Assembly (NCBI GenBank): GCA_947561585.1
Contig: CANNZV010000129.1
Span: 186,001 to 250,000 of the forward strand
Direction of reading: 5' to 3'
Length of the DNA: 64,000 nt
Source of the DNA: Caprella mutica
Taxonomy: Eukaryota > Arthropoda > Malacostraca > Amphipoda > Caprellidae
Program-made: the position numbers and the translations under genes
Shown here: positions 54,896 through 64,000 of the stretch, piece by piece
Numbering within the stretch: the first letter of the stretch is position 1
How the letters are laid out: every line of letters begins with the position of its first letter
Notes under the pieces: model-generated
Database searches by the model: none
What the model saw: the letters and a program-made list of their open reading frames with translations, nothing else
What the model was told of the DNA's origin: nothing

Positions 54896-57805
54896 TCACA
54901 GGGCAACTCCCAAACTGCGGTCATCATACTTCTCCTTGACTGACGTCAGGATACTGAAAGCATTGCCCCTCTGTACTGCCAAACCAACTCTCTGCTCTAA
55001 CCAAAAGGTCTCTCTCACATCATCAGTGACGTCGGTAATGCGACGGCCGATTTCAGTAAGGAGTGCGCCTGTCGTTTCACCACAGCTACCTGCCGTTTCC
55101 ACCGCTATGGGTTCGAACCGATATCGAATGCCAAGAGCCGCATATTTGCGTCGCTTCCTCCCCTCCGCCTCCTTGGCTGCGCTACCAGATGACAATGCCG
55201 AGTCGATCAAGTGAGACGCCGCGTAAGTGTCTACACATGTTGCATCCCAACAAAGACACCTCCCATCTGTAAAAGGGAAGACTGAGATACCATCAGGCCG
55301 CTTACCATCACCCCTATCAACCCCCAGAGGCTCAAGCACTGAAGGGATACCAGCCGAAATCAAAGCTCTCCTAATAACATCATTCAGGGCTGTATGTCTC
55401 GGATGGCGTCCAGCACTGTAGCGACATGATAGACCGTGAAGTCCCCTTGAATCCACCCTCTGGCCGCATCGGCACACGTGTGGCTCACAGATGTCCGCAC
55501 CAACACGTAGCGCAATCGCAACCCGAAAAGACTCTGCGTCGAGTAGCGTTCCAAGTGTAGGAACTGGAAGCGCATGTAACCAAAGTCCGCTCTCTCTACA
55601 TGCAGATGCCAGCAGACGTGCCCTAGACAATTGATCAGCCTCCTCGAGCAGTCTGGCCACAGTGGCTACCGACTTAGGGTCATCCCATGACCTCTGCCGA
55701 CTCTCATTAGCTCCCTCAGCTAAGGCTAAACCCTCACTTTGCCATTTCTCCACTGCTGCTCCAAGCTCTCGGTCATCCCCAATCTGTGTTCTGCACAGAA
55801 TGGATCTAACCAAATCCTCGGTAGCATGAAGGGAAGAAATGAATGCGGGTAGCGCAATGTCCTTAGACATTCTGATTCCTAACCCCCCAAACCGTACGGG
55901 CAACGATGCCTGCACAAGTGAGTCTCCCTCAAACTTAACGTTGGTAACCATCGAAAGGGCTGATACAATGACCCTGTCGAACTGTGAAAGATCCTCACTA
56001 TTCCTGTAAGCTGGTGAAGCACGTAGGATATATTGGAGCTTAGGCAAGGCAAAACAGTTCTTGAGCAAAGCAAAAGCTTGATGGTTCTCAATCAGTTTCA
56101 ACCTTGACGAAAGCCTCTCCAAATCCTCCCTCTTCTCAGCAACAGCTGCTGGTATGCCCCTCTCCATGAGTGGTGCTCCCAGCAAGCTCAAATCTTCCAC
56201 TGGAACGACCCTCAATCCTGGCATCAACCCCTCGAATAGATTCCTCGTAATTATTGATTCTTCCTCAGAATGATTCAGCAAAATCAGTTCACACTTCTCT
56301 CGGTTGATATCCAGTCCCACTTCAGCAAGGTCATTGATTAGACGCTGCAAACAAGTGAACACCTTTTCAGGTGAATCTCCGATTGTCCCGTCATCGAGAT
56401 ACCAGACATTCAACTCAGTGTCCACCCTTCGCGTTATCTCATCAATTCCCAAAGAGAAGAGAGCTGGACCGAAAGGGTCGCCCTGCTGTAAACCCGTAGC
56501 GGATACGAGGTTCGTCCCCCCATAAAAAAGCGTTGTTGGACCAGAATAAGCCTGCCAAATCAGTCTATAAAGCCCCTGAGTCCTTTGTTTAGCCGCATTC
56601 AGGAACACATCTCGTCGCAGGCTATTGAAAGCATTGGCCATGTCAATCTTGAAAATAACCTTTTTACCTTCTAACCCAAGATATCTGCGAGTGGCATGAG
56701 CTGCAGCTTCGCAGCCACCTCGAGTTGAAACCCCTAACTGTATAGGGCGCAAGGATTCTCCAAGACTAGCTATCATGGGACGTGACCCTACTTTCACAGC
56801 CAAACGTCTCAAAGTGTTCCCTACAGCAATAGGACGCACGCCTCCGTCCTTTTTCCCCAAAGCAGTCAAAGTGGCTCCATAGAATATCGGTCTAGCAAAT
56901 TCTGGAACATCCCCCTTCAAAATGAGGTTAACGAACATCGTTAGGGTGGTTAGTAACCTGGCGCCTGCCTCAGAAGCTTTACGGGAGACAAGAGACTGCA
57001 GGTGACACGAACGTAACCCATCGGGACCCCCCGCTGAGCCTTTCCTGAACGAAGACAATGCCTTTCTGACGTCTTCCTCACTGGCAACGTGCGGCTGGCA
57101 GTCATCCCCTGGCCCTGCAGGCAACAAGAGGTCCTCAGGAGCAGGAGGGTGTTTCCGTTGGAGAGCCGTCAAAGTTTCGTCATTTTCAGGCGAAATCTCC
57201 GACGACGAAGCCAACAGACGCACTGCTCCGGTAATGTCTCCTTCAGACAACTTATCCGACACACGCTTCCCCAGTTGAACATCCTTATTCACTGTTCCCA
57301 CACCTAAAGCACCCTCCTCCGGAATGATTAACAGGTGCTCTTCCATGAAAGACGCGACCTGTCTTTTCACTTCCGTTGTTAACGAAGTATTCCGTTTTGC
57401 TTCCGAACTGCGTTGTCCGGGACTCCTGAGAGCCCAATAGCAAAAGCTCAAGAGTCTACCCCACGCAATGGGGGTTCCCTCCTGAATTACTCTTTCAAGT
57501 AACTTTTGCAACGCGTCCGCTACGCAAAAGATGGCTCCTTTAGGGACTATCCTCAGTACTTTCATGCTTCTACGGCACCGAGAGATGTATGCCTCCAAAT
57601 CAATCGTCGCATCTGTGGCGGGTTGTGGTGTTATCACCCCCCGCCCCAGACACGACACACATGACCATCGAGGGATAGCATCTGCTTGGCGCCTAGACAG
57701 ACCCACGCAAGAGAGGTGAAAAACATCTCTGCAACAAGTGCACACAACAGTCCGCTTCCTGATGTTAATAAGAGAACATGACACACAACGGTCCCTTTCT
57801 GCCAT
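54896..57805 (-). CDS. Retrotransposon polyprotein: PHD finger, reverse transcriptase, zinc knuckle, RLE
   Basis: 969 residues without a stop, from ATG 57805. A C4HC3 PHD finger occupies residues 7-52 (C7, C10, C22, C25, H30, C33, C49, C52, with W47). The RT runs from about 230 to 600: GSAGGPDGL at 256-264, motif A FKIDMANAFNSL from 385, motif B GLQQGDPFGPALF at 438-450, motif C WYLDDGT at 468-474. A CCHC-type knuckle (C778, C780, H790, C794) precedes a PD-(D/E)xK-like nuclease with RPDG at 836-839 and WDAT at 853-856. The order RT, knuckle, nuclease is that of R2/CRE-group elements, which nick their target for priming. The PHD in place of the usual C2H2/Myb region is unusual. Upstream APE endonuclease is absent. 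The clade is not assigned. Confidence 0.9.
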   Translation of the reverse strand: MAERDRCVSCSLINIRKRTVVCTCCRDVFHLSCVGLSRRQADAIPRWSCVSCLGRGVITPQPATDATIDLEAYISRCRRSMKVLRIVPKGAIFCVADALQKLLERVIQEGTPIAWGRLLSFCYWALRSPGQRSSEAKRNTSLTTEVKRQVASFMEEHLLIIPEEGALGVGTVNKDVQLGKRVSDKLSEGDITGAVRLLASSSEISPENDETLTALQRKHPPAPEDLLLPAGPGDDCQPHVASEEDVRKALSSFRKGSAGGPDGLRSCHLQSLVSRKASEAGARLLTTLTMFVNLILKGDVPEFARPIFYGATLTALGKKDGGVRPIAVGNTLRRLAVKVGSRPMIASLGESLRPIQLGVSTRGGCEAAAHATRRYLGLEGKKVIFKIDMANAFNSLRRDVFLNAAKQRTQGLYRLIWQAYSGPTTLFYGGTNLVSATGLQQGDPFGPALFSLGIDEITRRVDTELNVWYLDDGTIGDSPEKVFTCLQRLINDLAEVGLDINREKCELILLNHSEEESIITRNLFEGLMPGLRVVPVEDLSLLGAPLMERGIPAAVAEKREDLERLSSRLKLIENHQAFALLKNCFALPKLQYILRASPAYRNSEDLSQFDRVIVSALSMVTNVKFEGDSLVQASLPVRFGGLGIRMSKDIALPAFISSLHATEDLVRSILCRTQIGDDRELGAAVEKWQSEGLALAEGANESRQRSWDDPKSVATVARLLEEADQLSRARLLASACRESGLWLHALPVPTLGTLLDAESFRVAIALRVGADICEPHVCRCGQRVDSRGLHGLSCRYSAGRHPRHTALNDVIRRALISAGIPSVLEPLGVDRGDGKRPDGISVFPFTDGRCLCWDATCVDTYAASHLIDSALSSGSAAKEAEGRKRRKYAALGIRYRFEPIAVETAGSCGETTGALLTEIGRRITDVTDDVRETFWLEQRVGLAVQRGNAFSILTSVKEKYDDRSLGVAL

Positions 57806-57964
57806 ATGCTCACTAGTGGGTTAAGGAAGTTTTCAGCTGACCTGATTGTACACGTCCTACCGACTAAACAAACTGATTGACTGCTTGTCACCCGAGCGTG
57901 CCGCGAAAAGCTAAAGAAGAGGAAGCTAGGTATACGTTTAAATGAAGGACTTGAATTAGGAAAT

Positions 57965-58130
57965 GCACCTCAGTTATGAAGTATTTTCTATGTTTGAATT
58001 ATAGAAAATGACATACGTCAAGAATTGCGTCAAGTTATCCCTCAATAACAATTGTTTTTTTATGACTATAATCATAGAAAACTATTGTTATGAAGAGTTA
58101 TGAACTAAATAATACTTCATAACTCGGGAG
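57965..58130. repeat. Nested hairpin, possible MITE
   Basis: CTCAGTTATGAAGTATT at 57969 pairs with AATACTTCATAACTCG at 58110. Inside, CAATAACAATTG pairs with CTATTGTTATGA. It lies at the estimated 5' end of the retrotransposon. Confidence 0.6.
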
Positions 58131-58965
58131 TTTCACTGTATTCAGACTCTGTAATATGATCATTGAATTAAAAATTCTATTATATTAATAAAATCGATAT
58201 TGTAATGTGCTTTGCTTATTTTATGTTTTGTCTTATTTTCTGTAGAATTAATTTTTAATTTCAAAATTTATACTGTTGTTTAGGAGGATTTAACTTGTCA
58301 CTAACATACCCAATTTTATTAACTATCTCATGAATATATCCTTTTACCCTGTGGGTAAAAACTTTATTTAACCAACCAATACAAATACGTATCACAACTA
58401 CTAAACTATTTTAGCGGTAACTCAATTATACGCTATATATATTGCTCCGGCACACAGCAGTGGCACAAAGTGGTGAGCCAGTGGCCAAAATAATATAACG
58501 TCTCGCGGGACGCTTTCAATCCTTATTTTGTCAGCCTCAAATCGCAATCTGCCGGCAGTTCTTATCACGACATGATGAGGGTAGGGTGTGTTATAATGAG
58601 CGGTCGCGCGACAACTTTTTAATGAGGTTTTCATATAATTTTTGCAGATGAAATTCTTGAGAAGTATTATAATTTTAGACTGAAAACAAATTTTTAGTGA
58701 ATTCCATTATGAATTTAATAATTAATGAATATTATATCGCATAACATCACACAGCAGAATAGTTTTAAATATATACACATAATGAGTTGCTCTTACGGAA
58801 CTTCAATTCAAAATGCACATTTTTCTCACAATGCATAATTTGTATTAACACCTAATTATTATTTGAATACCTAACTTATTATCATTAATATAGTAGAAAT
58901 GCAACATTTGTGCATAACGTAATAGCTTTAATTTGACTCCCGTTACAATTATTTAAGTAACTGTG
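58131..58965. other. Unassigned DNA
   Basis: Mostly AT-rich, with a GC-richer patch at 58440-58620 that has no recognised protein. Confidence 0.45.
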
Positions 58966-59153
58966 GGGTGAATTGCGAATTATCGGTCAGTTTCATATCT
59001 TCGGTCATATAAGAACAAACGATATTACAATTGTTATTTAAATTATATAGTAGATACCAACTAAAATAGAATTTATCTAAATATCAATTGTAATAATGTT
59101 TTATCTTGTATGACCGAAGATATGAAACTGACCGATAATTCGTAATTTTTCCC
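58966..59153. mobile_element. MITE, GGGTAAGTTC family, copy 4
   Basis: 188 bp. Left GGGTGAATTGCGAATTATCG pairs inverted with the right end for about 50 bp, including TCGGTCATATAAGA. The closest relative in this window is copy 1. Confidence 0.85.
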
Positions 59154-59504
59154 AGATGTAAAAATTCATTTCCCAATATTGTTTCGATTTCAAAATAGGT
59201 AAAAAATATATTACTTGTGTTATTGTAAGAAAAACACTAGTGGGTAACATTATTATTATTAACAACATATATTATTAATATCAACAGAGTTTAATAGAGG
59301 TATATCAATTTGCCAATGTTCAAAGTTTCAATCCTGAAATATTCTGACAGATGTAACAAAAGAAACCAATTAATTGAAATAATGAAATTTGTCAACTACT
59401 GTTTTACGTCAGTCTTGAGCGATTAGAAACAAATCATTGTTCAAATTTACAATATTTTTAAATATATGTGAATGATGTACACGCCAGCAAAACATAAATC
59501 ACGC

Positions 59505-59590
59505 GGCGAGTTGTCCATAGCGGCGAGTTGTCCTCACGGCGAATTGTCCGCGGCGAGTTGAACGGCGGCGAATTTTCCAGCGGCGAATAA
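59505..59590. repeat. CGGCGA(G/A)TTGTCC minisatellite
   Basis: Six imperfect units of 14-16 bp. Confidence 0.8.
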
Positions 59591-59639
59591 TGTCCTAGAA
59601 CCCACACATGGGAAGCTCTGCACTAATATCATTATATTA

Positions 59640-59800
59640 GTAATGGGAGGGGATGAGATCATGAGAGTAGTGAAATGAGAGAATTGAGAATTAAGTGACT
59701 GGAGTGAATTAAGATGAGAGAAGTGAGAGAAATGAGAGAAGTGAGTGAAATGAGAGAAGTGAGAATTTAGATGAGAGGATTGAAATGAGAGAAGAAAGCA
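59640..59800. repeat. Purine-rich GAGAGAAATGAGA tract
   Basis: Low-complexity GAGA-rich stretch; a minus-strand frame over it is spurious. Confidence 0.75.
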
Positions 59801-61310
59801 TTGGAAGATTATGGTGGGCAATGAAAGATTATGGTGGGTAATGAAAGATTATGATTGTAATGTTCTCCGCACTATCACTACCCCTCAAACACAGACTCCA
59901 AGGATAATAAAAAGAACTTCAACAAATTAACTAATTATTCAAACAACTTTAAACCATAATACAGATTACCGAGTATGGATATGAACTCTTCACTCCAATA
60001 GACAAGAAACGCTAGCTATACCGTCTCATACTCATCTTTTCAATAACAAAGAATAGGCCTTCCACTCGAAATCCAGTAATTAGTCTGTATTAGTAGAAAC
60101 TCCAATAATAAATAAGTAGAAATCCAGGGTAACCGAAATATTGCTGGAAAGCAGATATAGGAGGCTCCTAGCAGATTCCAGTAAGCGGAGGCAGATATCA
60201 GCCGGAATATGGCTCAGTTACCCTAGGTTCAGTGGTATAGAAGTGTGAAAGCACCTTCTGGGAGCCGGACACCTGGAAGGAAAAGCATGGCCCCAATTAA
60301 TACAAGGATTTACGCATCACATCTCTAGCGATATATATCTATATATAACTAGCTAAATGTTTAAAAAACCTGAACATATGAGTGTTAACTGCCTAATAAC
60401 AGTTTAGGAAGGTAAGGTACTAACCTAATAGCAAACTAGAGCAATACCTAATTCTGGTAACCACAAACTAGCTTTAAACAGCAACGACTAAATTTCAATT
60501 TGGGGCAATCAGTTCAATTAGCGGCAACCTGTTTCAACACAACGTTGACTAGTTTCAAACAGAAGGCTGTATTCAATTTAGTGATGGCAATAATTACACC
60601 CTTAGGAATATTTCCTCGTGTATCAGTTAACGCACTACAAGTGAAAAGATCTGGAACACAAAATCTCTATTAGCACTAGAGCATTTCAGAGCTACCTAAA
60701 TATTTAAACCGTTCACTGAGGCTATCAAACACTGAATGGTGGGTAAATTATAAATCTCTCCATTCATACCATCGACTGTTCCAATAATACGATAATTATT
60801 CCAATTTCAGACGAACAATTTCATAGTTATAAAAAAAAAACATTAGTGAAAACTGGGTTGATAATAACGGTTTGAACAAAATATGTAATAAAACCATATT
60901 TAGATGTTAACCAAGAATGGTGGTCCTTACAGTGGACAACGAAAGATTATGGTGGGCAATGAAAAACTATGGTGGGCAATGATAGATTATGGTGGGCAAT
61001 GAATGATTATGGTGGATAATGAAAGATTATGGTGGGCAATGAAAGATTATGGTGAGAAATGAGAGATTAGGGTGGACAATGATAGATATGGGTGGACAAT
61101 GATAGACAATGGTGGGCAATGAAAGATTTTGGTGGGCAATGAAAGATTTTGGTGGGCAATGAAAGATTAGGGTGGTCAAAGAAAGATTATGGTGGGCAAT
61201 GAAAGATTATGGTGGGCAATGAAAGATTATGGTGGGCAATGGAAGATTAAGGTGGCAATGAAAGATTATGGTGGGCAATGAAAGATTATGCTGTGCAATT
61301 AAAGATTATG
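59801..61310. repeat. 20-bp AAGATTATGGTGGGCAATGA array, split
   Basis: Units at 59801-59855 and 60932-61310 (about 20 in total). The array is interrupted by the 1.08-kb LTR-like segment; the units join as GATTATG/GTGG across it. Confidence 0.85.
59856..60931. mobile_element. Possible solo LTR (about 1.08 kb)
   Basis: Starts TGTAATG and ends CCTTACA, so it has TG..CA borders with a 5-bp TGTAA/TTACA inversion. It lies within an otherwise continuous tandem array. No internal gag-pol, primer site or clear target duplication is visible, so other insertion types are possible. Confidence 0.4.
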
Positions 61311-64000
61311 GTGGCTAGAGCGGCTAGAGTCGCGCAGTTCGAGCCGTATGGGTGCAGCCTCTCCGCTCTGGCCGCCGATATACTTTCCAATACTACGACC
61401 GTCAGATTCATTTAATTACTTCAATTATTAGTTAATTTATTGATATTAATATATGAAACAATTTTTCAACTTATTCATTAAAATTAAATTATTTTTTAGT
61501 ATTTTGTTTATAAATATTAATTAAATTATCAATATTGATTTATTTATTAATATTAATAAATTTATTGATATTAATTACTTAAAATTAATTTAATTATTTA
61601 TCAATATTAATTAATATTGAAAGGAAGCAGTTCCAAAGATATCTCAATTAACAGCAAACTTTTTTTATTAGAAAAAGTTTCCTCCAAAAACAAAAGGGAT
61701 CTGTAAAAAATACTACTACTACTGTAGCGGATCAAACCACTGGCCTAGAGCCGTTTCGGCCGTACGGCTGTAGACGCTACATAAAGGAGTACTATAAGAT
61801 ATAACGGATACCCGCTTCAGCCACCGCATCAGAATTTGAGGGTGTCCGTTTTGAGATTATGCGTTGTACGAGCTTTACATGTATAATTTAACTACCAATA
61901 AGAGGCACGATTTACTCCAACCATCAACCAATCAATTTCAATTTATTTCCTTTTTATATATCAATTTTACGATCAATTTCATTTGTTGTAAAAAATGATT
62001 TTATTATCAATTTTTCCTATGTTTCCACTGGTTCTTATGATTCCTGTTGCTCTCCTATGTGTCCTTTTATTCCAAATGTCTTCCTGTTCCTAAGTATCCT
62101 CTTGTGCCTAAGTGTCCTCTTGTTCCTACATGTGTGGTGAATGAGTTTGGCAAAATCGAATATTTTGATTTTTTTTTTCGTTATCTAGCTTTTAATTGGT
62201 CGTAATTTGTGATTGGTCACGTTTGAATCACAATTCAGGATAAATAATAACAATAGTTGCCCGCAAAGAATGTTTAGTAACTCTTTATTAACACAAAACG
62301 CCCTATGACTAATATTTACAGTGTTGTCCACGCTTCCTCAATACATATTTTTTGTGATTTGGCTTGGTGTGAAGCAAAGATTATTTGATAATTTTGGTCA
62401 ACAGACTTCCACTCTTGCTCAATCAACTCACAAAGTTACCCTAAATTGGCGGGTTTTGTTTTATTTTATCGTTTTCGACAATCAACAAATTTTCGACCGG
62501 ATTCGGTTCGGTTGAGTTCCTGGTCATGGAACCAAAATTTCTACATCTTTGTCCTCGAGGACTTCTTGACAACTCTTGCTGTGTGGCAGGCTGCGTAATC
62601 GTGTTGGAAATAAATTTCTTTATCGGGAAACTGATCGGTTATTTTTGTGAGAATATGATCATTGAGGATTTTAAATTATCAATTATTGTTTCGACAGAAT
62701 AAAGTAACCATCCTCAAAATCGAAAAATTCATTCTTTTGGATGATACTTTTGTTAGTGTTAAATATATCGATTTAGACGTGTCCCTGATCTAACAGCAAA
62801 TGCTATTTTTTTCAGAGAGGATATCTTAAATTCATGTTCTTTGTAACATACGTCTCGAAGCAAAACAACATATAGGAACTGAAAAAAACATCAATAGGGA
62901 ATCTCCTATTTTCGCACGTGAATTTTAGAGGTGATATGAAAATTGCAGGAGAAGATGAGAGAACAGACCAAATTGCGGCTATCATTCAGATGGTGACCGG
63001 TATCTTCCGCCCCGGTAAGTTCTACCACACTTTACGAGTTATGTTTGGTTACTCATTAATATTAATCATTTATTAATATTTTTTAGGATACTAAGTAACT
63101 TTCATTTTCTTTTAATTTAACCTTTTGTTGGCTAATCACAAGCTGTTTATTTTTCAGTACAAAATGATAGAAAAGCAGAAAGAAAGGTTGTGTGAACGTA
63201 CTTTAACAGTGTAATCTATCCTGAAGCTGTCTTTGGTGAAGGGAAGAGAAAGGGTTTGGAATGCATAAACTTTGGTAATTTGGATTATGCTGTTTTTTCT
63301 TGTTTATAATTCTCTAACAGCTATACATGCAGTTTTAGAGTATAGCGATAGGTTCATGCTCTTCAATTATGAGGTCTTAGATTTTGTATTAGTTAGGCTC
63401 GTAGGATTTTGTCTATGATAGGTGGTAGGTGACTTGGATCATGAAGTCAATTACCTTTCTGACAGCTCCTTCTAGTCACTTCAATTTAATTTCCTTTCGT
63501 CTATATATGACCTTTGGTTACGAAACAGACTTTAAACTTTTAATCATATTAATGATATGCTTTTTAAATACACGGTCTTCGATTTTTGTTTTGATTAGGT
63601 TCGTCCATCCCTTCATTTTCCTCCTTCATTCGTGAGTCCAGTAACCAGGGCTTGTGTCTTTTGTAATCACATTCCTATGTAATTGACTGCAATCACTGAG
63701 TAGCTATTCTGCATACATGAGCTTTCTCAAGACAGATTTTAGGTGATTTTGATCATGGAGCCAATTTCCTTTCTGACTGCTTCTTCTTGTCCTTCATGTT
63801 GAATTTCTTCCTGACTGCAGCGATATAGCCTTTGACTCCGAAGTAGACGTTTAAGCCCCTACTAAAGTAAATTGTTAACTGGGGTGGTGGAATTTACAGG
63901 GGTGGAATATACCAGGGCGGAATATACGCTCGAAACCATTCAGATGACGTCATTTATTTAACCAAATAAAGACTGAATCCCAAATATTCTCTTTCCAATG
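61311..64000. repeat. Dispersed repeat family, copy C (runs off the window)
   Basis: Left part (61311-62690) parallels copy B; 62741-64000 parallels copy A nearly base for base. It has the unoccupied hAT target TTTGTAAC at 62840-62847. No gene is supported; the small frames at 62321 and 63429 have no family. Confidence 0.75.

Larger units (their letters stand above)
54673..57960 (-). mobile_element. Non-LTR retrotransposon with PHD finger and restriction-like endonuclease
   Basis: Minus-strand unit: 5' leader to about 57960, one long ORF, a 175-nt 3' UTR (54721-54895) and a 48-nt poly(A) (poly(T) at 54673-54720). The long pure tail and unbroken ORF imply recent insertion. The 5' boundary is estimated; no target duplication matching the sequence left of the poly(T) was found near 57840-57990. 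GC content is clearly higher than the surroundings. Confidence 0.85.

Noticed and set aside
57841..57990. Target-site duplication for the PHD retrotransposon
   Set aside because: The sequence beside the poly(T) (GAAGGTAATTTGA) has only a loose resemblance to GAAGGACTTGAATTAG near 57943; not good enough to claim.

Overview
This is a eukaryotic, AT-rich, repeat-saturated chromosomal segment. It has introns with GT..AG borders, LINE and R2-like reverse transcriptases, Tc1/mariner, hAT, PIF/Harbinger and Merlin-type DNA transposons, many MITEs and many minisatellites. Composition and gene families point to an insect, most likely a hemipteran with a large genome; that placement is an impression, not a measurement. 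Most long reading frames here are translations of tandem arrays and are not genes.

Only two host genes are supported. (1) A seven-exon carbohydrate sulfotransferase (Sulfotransfer_2 family, CHST8-14 type) lies on the minus strand at 43000-53780. Its exon phases join exactly to 439 codons, and it has a type II membrane anchor, both PAPS-binding motifs and the family C-terminal motifs. Its introns hold a 2.9-kb 32-bp satellite, a 0.7-kb 20-bp satellite and a MITE. (2) A single-exon MFS transporter of the SLC18B1 type lies on the minus strand at 38772-40066 and is broken by one frameshift. A third intact protein of 969 residues (54896-57805, minus) belongs to a non-LTR retrotransposon. It carries an N-terminal PHD finger, an RT and a C-terminal zinc knuckle plus restriction-like endonuclease, and a 48-nt poly(A) tail is still present.

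Layout. 1-2910: copy A of a long dispersed repeat, carrying a hAT-like insertion with an internal minisatellite. 2958-8840: tandem repeats, a MITE, a Tc1 remnant. 8868-9838: 15-bp satellite abutting a decayed EN-type LINE (9841-11775). 11776-13061: MITE, then a Merlin-like fragment. 13254-17070: copy B of the dispersed repeat. 17595-18194 and 34233-38200: two halves of one 37-bp satellite, split by a 16-kb block (18197-34232) bounded by 12-bp inverted ends and a TA duplication. That block holds a maT-type mariner, a dead LINE, a 295-bp perfect-style palindrome, two fold-back elements built of tandem repeats, PIF/Harbinger-like elements and more satellites. 38772-53780: the two host genes. 54673-57960: the PHD-RT-endonuclease retrotransposon. 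57965-61310: hairpin elements, a MITE, and a 20-bp array split by an LTR-like insert. 61311-64000: copy C of the dispersed repeat, which preserves the empty site for the hAT-like insertion in copy A.

The recurring theme is inverted-repeat DNA elements whose interior or arms are minisatellites (110-1460, 23661-25781, 27617-28100, 29691-31064, 18197-34232). The two largest satellites also show about 1.0-1.2-kb higher-order repeats.
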